A stretch of DNA of 64,000 nt from Vitis vinifera (taxonomy: Eukaryota; Streptophyta; Magnoliopsida; Vitales; Vitaceae), in assembly GCF_030704535.1 (NCBI RefSeq), contig NC_081818.1:29964001-30028000 (forward strand), given 5' to 3'. A model generated the notes under the pieces. The model was given only the letters and a program-made list of their open reading frames with translations. It made no database searches and was not told where the DNA came from. Position numbers and translations under genes: made by a program. Of the stretch, positions 33,925-45,819 are shown piece by piece (the stretch's first letter is position 1; each line of letters starts with the position of its first letter).

Positions 33925-36220
33925 ATGAGTGAGGTTGCAGCTGGTAGTGCCTTCATTCCTCGCCACCACCACCACTTTCCCCTGGGCATAGGAAAATGGA
34001 AGGATCAGCTTGTCAAGCCCAACAGGCAGTGGCATGTGGTGACTCAACCAAAGTGGCAGCCAGTGATCAAGAACCAGATGGTTAAGCCTTCTACCTACAC
34101 TTCCAGAATCTCCACTGATCTCCCTCTCTATGAGTCTCCTGGGGTAAGTGACCATCTCTCTCTCTCAAGTCAATTGGGTGTTTCCTTTTTCTTTTTTCTT
34201 TTTTTTTTTCCTCTATTTCCTTTGACACCAAGCTACTGATGTAAGGAATTTTGAACTCCGGCACATACATTTTCCATTATTGGTAAATTGGGATGAAATT
34301 GAATTTTTTTTCTTTTTTCAGGCTTTGTTTGATGAATATCTGGAGGACCAGCCCAGAGTGTTCAAAGCAATATTTCCAGACAAAAGAAGAAGCCAACGAA
34401 TTAATGAGGTTTGCACATTGGTTTATTAATTTCCCCTCTTCTTAATTGTTGTGCCAGCAAATGAAATTAGAGAGTAAAAATGAATCGTTAGTTCATTTTT
34501 ATGATTAACTTCTTTGATATTAAGGCAGATCATGTAAGTCCCTCAGATTTTAGCTTTTACTTAGAAGAGGATGGGCACTAGAACAATATTTTGTCTTCAT
34601 TTCAAAGCAAAAAGCTGATTAATCTCTCCTTTTCCTTAACATTTCTGTTATACTACATTATCAAGGATGGGGAAGGAGCTTGTAAAGAATTTTTCAAAGT
34701 TTAGTGGGAGTCTTGTTTATTAGATAGCTATTCTGGTGGTGATTAAAGCCTTAAAAGATATGAGGGAACTCACCAAGCCTACTGTCTTTAAATATATTTG
34801 GGTATTTTATAAAACCATATGAACTTATATGGGTTTCGGATTATTTCTTAATAATTAAGTCATGGTCATACCATAACTGAAGACTATTCCAACATCTCCA
34901 TCTTAGCTCTTCTCTTGGGCTGGTGATTTATAGACTCAGCTGTGCCCTGTAACCCCTTTGTATCTACTCAATTACGTTTTATCAAATTCCTTGTACTTGT
35001 AGCTCAAACACAAAACACCACAGAAGGGAATTCATCTTATTTCCTGTGCCATTATTTTCATTATTTCATCACTCATAAGTTAAGACATTTTCTTGAACAG
35101 TTAGTTGTTTTAAGTCTCTTGTATCCCTCCTAACAAGGGCACTCGATTTGTTTGTGCAAAGATTTCAGACAGTTCGAGTTTTGGTTAGACAGGTATTAAT
35201 TGCCAGTCATTCCTATTAGAATGTGAAAATGATGTTCTATCAGTTACTTCTAAAACCCCTTTGTTTTACGATTCCAGGCCTTTTAAGAAGTTTTTGTCAA
35301 AGAAGAACATCCAGCCTAAGATCTAAGGAAGTGTATTTAACCCTTCTTTGTAGTGCTACTAGGAATAGAATCCATAAATGCAAAAGAAACAAAGGAAGAG
35401 ATCAAAACAAACTGCTTAATAGATCTGTAAACCTGGCTCCTTTATTTCCTAGAGTGAAAATCTTGCAGCTACTGATGTTGGTGAAATAAGATGAAAATTT
35501 TTGGTGGTTTGGCAGCTACTGATGTTTGGATTAACTCATTTATGCAGGAAGAATGGAGGATTCAAATGTTGCCCATACAGTTCCTTTTCCTTACTGTGTG
35601 GCCGGTAATAGACATGAGATTGAGATGCAAATCAAGAGGGAAAGATTACCCACCTGACGTTCCTCACAACATCACAAAGGTTCTTGAGCTCAACATTGTG
35701 AGTCTACACAAGAAATTACCCAGATATTAAGTAGTACTCTCATGAGTTCATATGTAACCAGTATCAAACCTGTTATTTTGCAGATTAGATGGGAGCTCCA
35801 AGGGCTTGATGATCTTCTCAAACCATCTCATTTTAGCCTAGGTGTAAAAGGAGCCTTGTATCCAGAGAGACAGGCAATGCAGAGCCGGCTTAAAGGTCAG
35901 CTAGAGATGAGCATAAGCTTTGTCCTTCCTCCTGTGCTTGCTCTGGTCCCTGAAGATGGTCTCCGAAGTGTTGCAGAGTCGGTTAGACCTCTAAAGCCAC
36001 TGCACAATCATTATTTTCCTTGATTCTATAGAAATGTGCTACAAGATTCAGGAAGGAAAAGAACATATGAACTAAAATGTTGGTCCTAACTACCCTGTCA
36101 ACAAATAATTCTTAACAGGTGCTAAAAAGATTGCTGGAGAACATGAAGCATAAAGTTAATGGAAGCCTGCTTGCAGACTATAACGAGTTCAGGAAGCAGA
36201 AACTGAAGAATCTAGTTTGA
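33925..36220 (+). CDS. DUF1997 family protein (5 exons)
   Basis: Belongs, from its sequence, to the DUF1997 family shared by plants and cyanobacteria. Its function is not established. Coding exons 33925-34143, 34322-34408, 35548-35697, 35784-35981, 36119-36220; 251 residues, all phases 0. Visible blocks: STDLPLYESPGALFDEYLEDQPRV, EEWRIQMLPIQFLFLTVWPVIDMRL, and the domain end LEMSISFVLPPVLALVPED. A basic C-terminus follows (VLKRLLENMKHKVNG to KQKLKNLV). There is a His cluster near residue 14-17, but no obvious transit peptide by eye, although family members are often plastid-linked. The nearest gene upstream on the same strand is PME31, about 960 bp away. Confidence 0.85.
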
Positions 36221-36660
36221 GCTTATTGCTTGATCTCCCTATAAATTCATATCAGGCAATAAATTTGGAAAGCTGGAGTTCTTGCATTTTCCATCAACCC
36301 AGATGAAGCTGACCAAAACTACAGAAGCAGGACAAATTGCAGACATGATACAAAGGATCCTGAAGAATCTGCCACCTTGTAGAGAGATTTCCTTTCTTTT
36401 AGCACTCGTTGAGTTGAACATATTCTTTTGAAGGTAGTTATTCTTGAGAAAAGTGTGGTATCAGAGAGCATTTCTGGGGTATCCCACTTCCATATGTAGA
36501 ATTTGAATACCTGAAATCAATGGGAAGAATATCTTAATTTCAAGTTTGAGTATTTTAGAACAGACCAAGCAAAATGACAATGTTGTTCAGGCTCTGCTTT
36601 GATCAGGGTAAGCACAATGCAAGGGAAAAAAATCAATTAATTGTTTTCCTCTCAAAAGGG

Positions 36661-36665
36661 AAAAA
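36661..36665 (-). terminator. Pol III terminator of tRNA-Ala
   Basis: Read on the minus strand, a T-run (TTCTTTTT) follows the tRNA 3' end by a few bases, as expected for RNA polymerase III termination. Confidence 0.7.
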
Positions 36666-36668
36666 GAA

Positions 36669-36741
36669 TGGAGATGCGGGGGATCGAACCCCGTGCCTCT
36701 CGCATGCAAAGCGAGCGCTCTACCATTTGAGCTACATCCCC
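36669..36741 (-). tRNA. tRNA-Ala (anticodon UGC)
   Basis: A full cloverleaf on the minus strand: acceptor GGGGATG/CATCTCC (one G-U pair) with discriminator A, D stem GCTC/GAGC, anticodon stem CTCGC/GCGAG with loop TTTGCAT giving anticodon TGC, variable AGGCA, and T stem CGGGG/CCCCG with loop TTCGATC. There is no intron and no encoded CCA, as in nuclear tRNA genes. It lies 450 bp beyond the DUF1997 stop codon on the opposite strand. Confidence 0.95.
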
Positions 36742-38115
36742 ATTGCTGACGATATCCCAATGCTAATTATTCATTACCTTTTAACCTCACACGATCATTC
36801 AATCAATTTGCATATGCACATGGAAAAAGAAACACAAAATAGCCGGAGGAGGATGCCATTTACATGGGCAGATGAGCTATGCATGTCAAGCCAAACTTTG
36901 TTCTCCACTAGTAGAAAATCAAATGGTACAAGATTGAAAGATCTTGTCTTAATGTGGTCCTATTGCGATCTCTTCAAAGTTATAAACTTCATAAAATTTA
37001 TAATTATTTTAATGGATATATCAATAATGAATAACTATTGATCAATATATTCACAAAAATAATCAATTGCATATGTGACACAAGATTTGATGTGGAAAAA
37101 CCACATAACAATCTCTAGGTATAAAAAACCACGGATGATCCACTAAATTTGAAAAAAAAAAATATACATTATTTTACTTATTTAGATACGCTACTCTTTG
37201 AGGTCTTATACTATCAACATTTATACTCTTCTTTAACATCCCGATACAACACTCTCTCATGCCCCTTAGTGGACCAACTCAAAGACCTTGTTAAGGCTTT
37301 AGCAACTCAAATCCTTAACCTTTGGATTGTCAAAAAATTTCTTTCAAGAATGGTCTTGAAAGATTTAAAGATGGAGTTCTTAGGGCTGTAGGGACGACTA
37401 ATTTCTTGTGAATCATATTCAATATAATAAAACTCAGTATTATACTAAAAACGTAGGGCATGGATTTGGAAAACAATTGTAATGTTAATTATACAAAAAC
37501 GTCCCTGAAAACATGAGCAACAAAATAAAAAAAATGATTCAAGCGCTCAAAGGGGACATTCAAATGTTTTGTGTTTCAAACTTTGTTTTTTATGTTTTTC
37601 TCCAACATGAACATAAGTATTCTTTTATAATCATTTCCCAACCTCTAATCGGTAAGACCCTTCAGTACAAAATGGAAAATAAATTACTAACCTAAAACAT
37701 ACATTAACAAAGGTAAAAGACAGTGCATTTAAGGTTATAACTTCCTTCAGTGCCTATTGGCAGTATACAGTTATGGTCACCAATAACCAAACTATGAACA
37801 AGAGGGTATATAAAACCACCCTTTAGGATGCAGATCATTAAAGGAAATGGTACAGACAAAGGCCATGGAACATGAATGAAATAAGCTGACAAATAAGATG
37901 CACAGTTTTTGGAAATGATGTGTAAACCATCAGTTACATACCCAAATGAAAAACAAAGAAGAAACATAAATTAAGGAGTGCAAGAACCTAATTTCCATGG
38001 GACATCAAAATCCAGCTCAATTTCCTGAACCATAAATTACAACTTTTCAAGAAAAAAGAAATCAAATGAATTTAGTAATTATGCAGTGCAAATTATCAGC
38101 ATGATGCAGTTGGGA
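36742..38115. other. Intergenic region with a possible decayed LTR fragment
   Basis: Mostly AT-rich. The stretch 37060-37400 (gatgtggaaaaaccacataa, then aaaaaccacggatgatccact) resembles LTR text common in plant copia elements. It has no paired repeat nearby and its bounds are unclear. No gene recognised. Confidence 0.3.
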
Positions 38116-40014
38116 TCACCAATAATCACAACAAGAACATGAACCTTCCTTGAAACAATGAAAACGATTGCGATCTCTGATGACAATTTCTCGGTTGTAT
38201 ATCTTAGAAACAATCTTGATAGCAGAATGACAATCTTGGCATATTCGTAGATTCTTGAAAATATGAAGGGGCACACCAGGCCCTGTGCTTATAAGCCCAA
38301 AACAAATTGCCAGCTTCTCACTGTGAGAGAACAATGCCTGCTCTTTCTCCTCCTGCTCAACTAAATCATCCTCCAAGCTATCACAACCAGCAAAAGTTTG
38401 TAAGGCGGTGTTAGGTGCATAACCAGCCAACCTTAACCTTGGAATCATCTCATCCAACATATTGTAAACCTCTCGTGTTCGTGGGTGTGATTTATCCCCC
38501 GCACTGAACTGATGAACTTGGCCACCAACATGGATGGAACTCATGCCAGGCACCTTTTTAATACCCCTCTTCTTAAGAACCTGGCGAAGAGAATTAGCCC
38601 TGTTCTGCTTTCCAGCCAAAGCATACATATTGGAAAGTAGAATATGATACTCAGTGTTTTGGGGATCCAACTGAACCAGCTCTTGCAAAAGGTGTTCCCC
38701 CAACTGGAGCTTCCCATGGATGCTGCAGGAACCCAAAAGTGATCCCAGAACAACCTCATTGGGACGAATTGGCATCTCCCTCACTAAAATCTCTGCTTCT
38801 TCTAAACGACCAGCCCGACCTAAAAGATCAACCATACAAGCATAGTGTTCTACCTTAGGGGTGATGCCATACACAGATTCAAGGTTACCAAAGTAAAAGC
38901 AACCTTGATCAACCAAACCTGAATGACTACATGCACTTAACACAGACGTAAAGGTGACATCATCTGGCTTAGCTTCTTTAAACATCTGAGGAAATATATC
39001 CAGTGCAGCTCTACCTAATCCATGCATTGCCAGACCACTAAGCATAGCATTCCAAGACACCACATTCCTTTGAGGCATTTTCTTAAAAAATTTAAATGCA
39101 ATATGTATTCTACCACATTTGGCATACATATCAACCATTGCTGTGCCCACCATGATATTCAGCTCCTTCTCCTTTGTCTTCAAAGCATAGGCATGTACCC
39201 ACCTGCCCATCATCAAATCCCCTGACTGAGAACAAGCGGTTAGAATTGAACATAAGGTAACATAATTCAACTCCATTTCCAAATCAAATATCATTTCTCG
39301 GACAAGGGCAAAACTTTCCTGGGTCAATCCACTATCCAAATACCCTGCAATCATTATCGTCCAAGCAACCTCATTCCTCTCAGGCATCTCGTCAAACACC
39401 ACTCTCCCATTCCTTACACCCTCTGATCTAATTACACCATCAAGAATCACAGTCCATGACACAACACTCTGTCCCTTCATTTCATAAAAAACCCGTCTAG
39501 CCTCACCCATTAGCCCAGACTTCGCATACATATCCATAACTGCATTACACGCTTTCTCAACACCACCCAAACCCATTTTCACCATACACCCATGTCCCTG
39601 CGCACCAACCACCACATCTCCCAACCGAGCACAACCCCCAAATAGGCAAACCAACGTCACCTCATCAGGCTTCACTCCACATCTTCGCATTTCAACGAAA
39701 ATAAGAAGAGCCTCATCAGACACATTGTGGCGTACAAAGCAGCCCATAAGGGTGGTCCAGTCCACAGTGTCTTTGTGCGAGTGGGGAATTTCATCGAACA
39801 CCTTGCGTGCCTGCCATGCGCAGCCGCAGGAAGCGTAGAATTGGAGAAGGGCATTGTGGAGGAAGGTCTCCGGTGCTCCGGCGATGCCGGTGGTGATGAT
39901 GGTGGCGTGGAGCCTTTCGCCGATGTCGAGAGAGGACTCTCTAGCGCATGAGCGTAGAAGGAACCGATAGTGGCGAGAGACTGAAGACAAGGCCGTGTGG
40001 CGAGACCATATCAT
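38116..40014 (-). CDS. PPR protein, PLS-E-DYW class, At5g15340-like
   Basis: Single-exon PPR protein of 632 residues, with a DYW cytidine-deaminase-like domain, expected to edit organellar transcripts (the Arabidopsis relative At5g15340 is annotated mitochondrial). PLS repeats are regular: NALLQFYASCGCAWQARKVF, DTVDWTTLMGCFVRH, CNAVMDMYAKSGLMGEARRV, SVVSWTVILDG, NEVAWTIMIAGYL, NVVSWNAMLSGLAMHG, VEHYACMVDLLGRAGRLEEA. The E/E+ block follows (NEVVLGSLLGSCSIHGK..., GMSSIHVGGQVHQFSAGDKSHP). The DYW domain has its zinc/catalytic SHSEKLA and CQDCHSAIK and ends CSCCDYW. The start at 40014 is the first ATG of the frame. It appears fully intact. Confidence 0.95.
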   Translation of the reverse strand: MIWSRHTALSSVSRHYRFLLRSCARESSLDIGERLHATIITTGIAGAPETFLHNALLQFYASCGCAWQARKVFDEIPHSHKDTVDWTTLMGCFVRHNVSDEALLIFVEMRRCGVKPDEVTLVCLFGGCARLGDVVVGAQGHGCMVKMGLGGVEKACNAVMDMYAKSGLMGEARRVFYEMKGQSVVSWTVILDGVIRSEGVRNGRVVFDEMPERNEVAWTIMIAGYLDSGLTQESFALVREMIFDLEMELNYVTLCSILTACSQSGDLMMGRWVHAYALKTKEKELNIMVGTAMVDMYAKCGRIHIAFKFFKKMPQRNVVSWNAMLSGLAMHGLGRAALDIFPQMFKEAKPDDVTFTSVLSACSHSGLVDQGCFYFGNLESVYGITPKVEHYACMVDLLGRAGRLEEAEILVREMPIRPNEVVLGSLLGSCSIHGKLQLGEHLLQELVQLDPQNTEYHILLSNMYALAGKQNRANSLRQVLKKRGIKKVPGMSSIHVGGQVHQFSAGDKSHPRTREVYNMLDEMIPRLRLAGYAPNTALQTFAGCDSLEDDLVEQEEKEQALFSHSEKLAICFGLISTGPGVPLHIFKNLRICQDCHSAIKIVSKIYNREIVIRDRNRFHCFKEGSCSCCDYW

Positions 40015-43000
40015 ATATTGTATATCCGTAGAGGGAAAATTTGAATCAGCCTTGAATATAAACCTGCGAGATAAACAAAACGACGTCGGTTAAGGTCTTT
40101 TGGTAAAACTTGTCTATACCAACTTATTTAAATTTTTTAATTATATTCAAATAAATATAATTTAAAAATAAATAAATTAAGTTTACAACAATTTTATTTT
40201 GTCTTTTTTTTTTAAAATGCCTTCACTTCCATTACTAAGCTTAAAAAGGGAAAAAAAATTATATTAATCTTAATTTTACTTTTATTTTATATAGATCAAT
40301 GTGGGACAAAACGATGTAAAACTTAAATTCACCTTAAACTGAACCTAGGTCTTAAATTGAAATTTCAAACCCCCTATCGTCTCAATGAAACTTTCACCTC
40401 ACTTATTTTATTAGGGATGAGGGGAGGGAAGTCTTAAAAATATTTTTTTTTACTACCATCTATAATATTAATAGAATCAGTCATTTATGATTGAAGTTGA
40501 AACATCGTAAAGAGTTTTTCTCAAATGTTTCCACACTACATGTTGTGATAAATGCATTATTAAACTATAAATCGTAATAAATACATAATTAAATTATAAA
40601 TAGTTCATGAATAATTTCTTAATAATCCAAACAAAAAAATAATAAATCATATGTACAAGAGATTTTAAATAAACGATAACATAGGATGATCAACTCATCT
40701 TAAAAGAGTTGCAAGTATCCAAAGAATATCTTGTCAAAGCAATGCTCAAAGAAGGCCTTGATTTAGCCTAACATAAGGTAATGGATAGAGGAGCAATATT
40801 CCAATCATTGGTCACGAAGGGAAGCTTGGGGATTAATTTGATACAGTGCCTATGACCTATGTTGGCTAGGGTTGAAGTATGGACTTCCTTTTAGTCAAAC
40901 ATTAATGACACCGAATATAACCTCCTTCTTAAGTCTCTTTTAAGGCTAAGAGGAACTTGCGCTAGTGGATACTCTCTTTCTAAGGGTTGGAGCCTCCAAC
41001 AAGTTTAGGATAAGAGAATTCATGCCTTTAATAAAAGTTTCTTTATGGAATCAGGTCCCAAAATCCTAAAAGTGATAAGAAAGGGGTAGCACAATAGAGA
41101 ACATCCTATTATTAGCTGAAGAGGCCCCATGAGTGTCCTTAACTAGAACATGTTCCTAAGATTATGAAGCTGTGTTCATCATTTCATACAAAAGTGACTC
41201 TAATACTAAAAAGTAGCATGAAGCCTCAAAATTGACCACCCTAAGCACCCTCCAACATCGGTCTCATTATAGGTATGTGACTTGAGAAACCTTTGGCTCT
41301 CAATTAAAAGGAACATAGTTAATAGATGAGTAGCAATGTCAAAACATAAATATAATTAAAAGAAAAGGAAGGGTCATCATAACATCTCCACCTTTTACAA
41401 AAGGTATTGAGGGTACATTCCATGGCATGTTGACACCTCTCATTCTTTGCTAAGTAGTAAGAAACTTTGGTCCTCCTATTTTTTTCCAAGAATTTGAAAT
41501 TTTGGAAACCAATTTTGAGACTTGTTGTTAGGAAATATATACAAGTATCATTGCTAACACTTGGTATAAATTCAATAACTCTCTCACCCTAATCTTATAA
41601 TTTAGGGTAGATTCATGATTGTTATGGCCATTAAAATGTCAATGGTATTAGGATTGAAATGTCGTAATGTCACCTTGACAAAAGAAAAGAAATTCAAACT
41701 AATAATGGAAGAAGGAAATGAAGCTTGGCTTTTAAACACTCTATTGGAACTATACATTCCCTTGGTCTAAAGGGGCGAAGCTCCTCTTTGTGAAGAAGGA
41801 ATTTTAAAATGCTCAATCGAAACTTTAAGCCAATCATTATACATTTCACAAAAGAAAAACAAAGAGAAAGAAAATCAAGTAAAAGAGTTTTCTATAAGGC
41901 ATGGGTAACGATTGACCTTCTCACGACACTTTGAGAAATGATTGAACTGTCTTCTTTGAAAAAATGTGTCACATAACTTTTGGTTTTTCCTCTTATTTAT
42001 TAAAATCCCTGGAAAATAGAGAGAATGATGTAAGGACGAGTTAATTGCTTAATAAGTGTCATCATCCAAACAAAACTAATGGCAGTATAATAATGTGGGA
42101 CATTCAAAGGCCACATATCCATAGTTAGGCTTACCATCATCATAGTTCATTAATTATGAATTAATCTTCTTCATTTTTTAAATAATGAGACACCTCCCAT
42201 AATACTTCCCAATTACTCTCCCTCAATATAAAGCAAATGACACACCACACTATTCTAAATTAAAGATTCCTTATTAATAGTGAAACAACCAAAATTATTT
42301 TTTATAATATAAATGAAATGGACGACCCATTAACAATGTTATAATTTGTTGGCAACAAATACCTAAAAAGTGACATAATTCAATCCCTAGAAAATTATAA
42401 AAATAGGTGAAGTTGTTCATTCAAAGGTAAGTAAACACACACTTCTATCTATTGATTCTCTTATTAAGAATCATGCTTAACTTGATCATCAGGAAAAGGT
42501 TAGCTTAACTGGCACACTCCTTGTTCTAATCATCTTATTGCAAGTATGTACATAAGATCAAGTAAGGATAATTTCAACTCAACAAAAGACAAAACATAAG
42601 TTATGCATTAAAATCTAAGACAACTTAAAAATGAATTTAAATGCAAAAGTACAATGTCAATTAATATATGATTGGTTCCTATTAAGTCTTTTTAATAGAC
42701 AAATGAAGTCCTAAATCCTAAACTTGCCCCTAAAAAATATCTAAAAGGTCAATCTAGCTTTCCACAAATTAAGTGTCATAAACTTAGGCATCTTTCATGC
42801 ACTCATGCAAAATTCAAGTATGCTCTAGTGTTGCTGAGTCAACATTTCTTGTATACCCATACTTACAATGTCTAGGTGATGTGAAGGCTAAATATAAAGA
42901 AGAACACCTAAGAAGTTTAAAAGAATGCAAGTGTATTGCATTTAGGAAACTTTATAACGCTTGTTTCTTACAAGTTTCGGGGCCTTGAGATGGGTCTCAC

Positions 43001-43490
43001 TAATTTGTTCACACCCAAAGAATGCTCTAGAATGCTTGAAGTCAAAGACTATTCAAAACCTTCTTACACTACCCACACCATGCGCAATAGTACATGGTTA
43101 TAAGTATTCTAGATATCTTTGGTCTTTTTATTACTTTAGAATTTCCATAATGTTGTAGAGATTTCAACAAAACTCCTAAAAAATTTATACATCTCTCTAA
43201 AGGGCTCCATACTTTTCTTTTGGGAACTTCTAGAATATTCTAACATTTTATGGTAAGCTTCATAAGAGGTGTTGAGTAGTTTTAGTTGCAATTTCATTAA
43301 TAGAATTTAAATTCCTTTAGAACCTTTTGCCCATCTATACATACTTATGTGTCAAAGGACATAACAAACTTTTCTACTAAAGCTGACAACATCATTGTCA
43401 AACCTCATTATCAATTCTTGAAATTGCATAAATCCCGTATTGATTCCTCTATGGTCTTGCTCTATGGAAATCCATTTTTCTATCTAGATC
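40015..43490. other. Gene-poor region, no gene recognised
   Basis: AT-rich DNA downstream of the PPR promoter. It contains only short, unpersuasive open frames and is probably old repeat-derived sequence. A stretch beginning near 42774 (gtcataaacttagg...catgcactcatgc) is reminiscent of the LTR-like edge at 43791, but too diverged to call. Confidence 0.4.
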
Positions 43491-43499
43491 ACACATGTT

Positions 43500-43790
43500 T
43501 TATTTTCATTTAAGGTTGCCATTTTGTGTTGGAAATTTTTGGACATTGCTTCAGTATTTTCCATGGGGTATAACACTGCCTAGTACTCATCCATTGGTGC
43601 CACAATCAAGTTAACATTACCATACTAAGCCCTAATTTGTAGCTTTAACCCATAAGCTACTCCATGAGCTCCACCTTTGAGTTGACAACCTTAAGCTACC
43701 TTAGCTCTTTGCTTATCTTGAGTTCCAACCTCTTTGCCTTACCTATAACAACAAAGTTGTGGATTAGTCACATGTCTACAATGAAAACAT
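43500..43790 (-). mobile_element. Fossil Ty3/gypsy-like polyprotein fragment
   Basis: On the minus strand, a Cys/His motif resembling a gag zinc knuckle is followed, in the expected order, by a stretch resembling the segment between protease and reverse transcriptase of plant gypsy elements. The fragment is small, old and broken many times over. It abuts an LTR-like block. Family assignment rests on short resemblances only. Confidence 0.35.
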
Positions 43791-44200
43791 AGTGTCACAA
43801 ACTTAGTTTTTTCCTAAGCTCATGCGACACTTTGACATGTTAAGACCCTTCACCTTACTAAGTCAGCCTTACTCTTGATACTTCACTTGCTAGGTTAAGA
43901 TGCACATGAGTTGGGAACTAGTAGGCACACGTAAGCAACACTTGAAGAATAAGAAGCTTTATTGCTCTCAAATGATGCTTTACAAGTGCTTTGGAACTCA
44001 CTTGCTTGGTTAGGAAGTGATTTGGGTGGTTTTGGGTGGTGTCTTGGCCAAATGAGGTCCTCACCTATTTATAAGCACCAATGGAACTCTCTAGAACCTA
44101 CAAAGGTTCCCTACTATCCTAGAATTATCAAGAAGACTCTATAAAAAAGCTATGTACAAGTATTTACAAGACATGTTTGGAAGTTTCTAGAACATCCCAT
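43791..44200 (-). mobile_element. LTR-like block (fossil, probable gypsy kin)
   Basis: Read on the minus strand, the block has a TATA-like element (ATAAATAGG, about 44067-44075), then an AATAAA (43958-43963), and ends in ...TTGTGACA at 43791, the order seen in an LTR. The outer (right) boundary is not clear and may extend to about 44500. No second copy in tandem orientation was found, so it may be a solo or truncated LTR. It is old and decayed. Confidence 0.4.
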
Positions 44201-45344
44201 AGGTTTCCCTTGTCTTCCACCCTTGATGTAAAGAAGTTTGGTTGTCTCAAGCATTTTCTAGAACCTTCCACTCTTCCCACTAATGGCTAAGTGTAGGTAG
44301 TTTTAGGAGTCTCCAGAAGCTTCCTACCCTCTATATAAGCCAATGGGAATGGTCATTTGAGTAGGTAGAGACAATAGGCTTTCTATTAGTGTGGACCTCC
44401 ACAAACTCTAATCTCTTACTTTAAGTTTTAGCAAACACCATTTTTACCTTGAGAGAGCTAAGTAATTAGAGTGATCAGACATGCACCTAATCTTTCTTTC
44501 TTTCATTTGTATCAAATATTACTTTCAAGGATTTCATAATTTGGTAGTCCTTTACTTATGTGGATTATTGCACAAGAAAATTTAAGCTTAGATGTGAATT
44601 TTTTCTTTCACTCTTTGCTCTTACCTATTTGATCATAGGTTTTTAGTAATGCCCTTCTAAGTAGTCTCATTTCCTGTAATTTGCTAATGAGTCAACAACT
44701 ACTCTAGCATATAGCAATATCCTTGATGTCTTGAACTTCAACCCTTAAATCCCTGGTCAACCTAATATTTGTGATCGTCCATGTATTGAATGAGGAGTTC
44801 CTCTTTTGTGATGTATAGGACCTCTAACATAAGCAATGAACCTCCTCATGCATTTACATGCCCAATAAGTAGCATTTGGAGGTAATACTCTCTCTTGATT
44901 CCCTCTTATTTGTACATGTTTATATTAGGCATGTAAATAAACTAAGTCAAGTTGGGCCTAAGTGCTCTTAGTGTGGGTTTTCAACCAAAGCTAAGGGCAA
45001 GCATGCTTTCGAATCAGGCTTAATCTTAGCTAGGAATTTTAACTCTTATCATGAGCCCAACCCTTATACTAACTATTTAACAAAAAAACCCATGGTTGTT
45101 AATAAAAATCAAGAGAAAGTTTTATATAGTGCTTAGATATTAGACAACATTTTTGCTTATTTGAAAGGGTTCAAATACCTTGTAAATCATATATCTATTG
45201 GTGGTTCATAGTCTCTAGGTCTTTGTCTTATTCTAAGCCTCCATATTACAAGTGTTCTTGGTCCAGTTATGCATTTAGTCTCATCCATTGTCTCTATGGT
45301 GCAAAAGTCATTGTATTTCCCTTTGTCAACATACTTGTGTCCCA

Positions 45345-45655
45345 TCATCCATAGTCACTACAATGTACAAGCCTTTATCTAAAGTTTCTCTTTAATACCA
45401 CTATAAAGTTGCAAATATATAAGCTTGCACTACCTAAAGTTATAGAGTATACAAGGTTGCCACCATAAGCGCAAGCCTTCATACATAGTCTCATTTTGAG
45501 GCCACCATAGTTACCATAAAGTTGCATAGGTAAAGCAACCTAAATTTGAAGAGTCTATAAGTCTATTACAATAAGCACAAGTCTTCAACTAAAGTCTCTT
45601 TTGGATGCCACTATGATTATTATAAAGTTGCAAAGGTGGAGCATTATTGTCTACA
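45345..45655. repeat. Three diverged ~100-bp tandem units
   Basis: Units start near 45350, 45450 and 45556. Each carries, in order, a caagcctt/caagtctt block, a taaagt-tctc-tttt block, and ccactat...ataaagttgcaa. Divergence is substantial, so the array is old. A second short repeat (caaagttcct...cacttc, about 35-60 bp period) follows at 45680-45815. Confidence 0.6.
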
Positions 45656-45819
45656 CATTTTCTTACTCATTTGAGAGCTTCACTACCTCAAAGTTCCTTT
45701 CTATATGTTATAGGTAGTTGTCACTTCAAGGTTCTGCTCTACCGTTGCAAAGTTCCTCCCCATGTGCCATAAGTGTTGGCACTTCAAAGTTCCTCTCCTT
45801 GTACCATGGGTAGTAATCT

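Noticed and set aside
36574-37041. 155-codon open frame on the plus strand
   Set aside because: It runs through the antisense of the tRNA-Ala gene and has no family resemblance.
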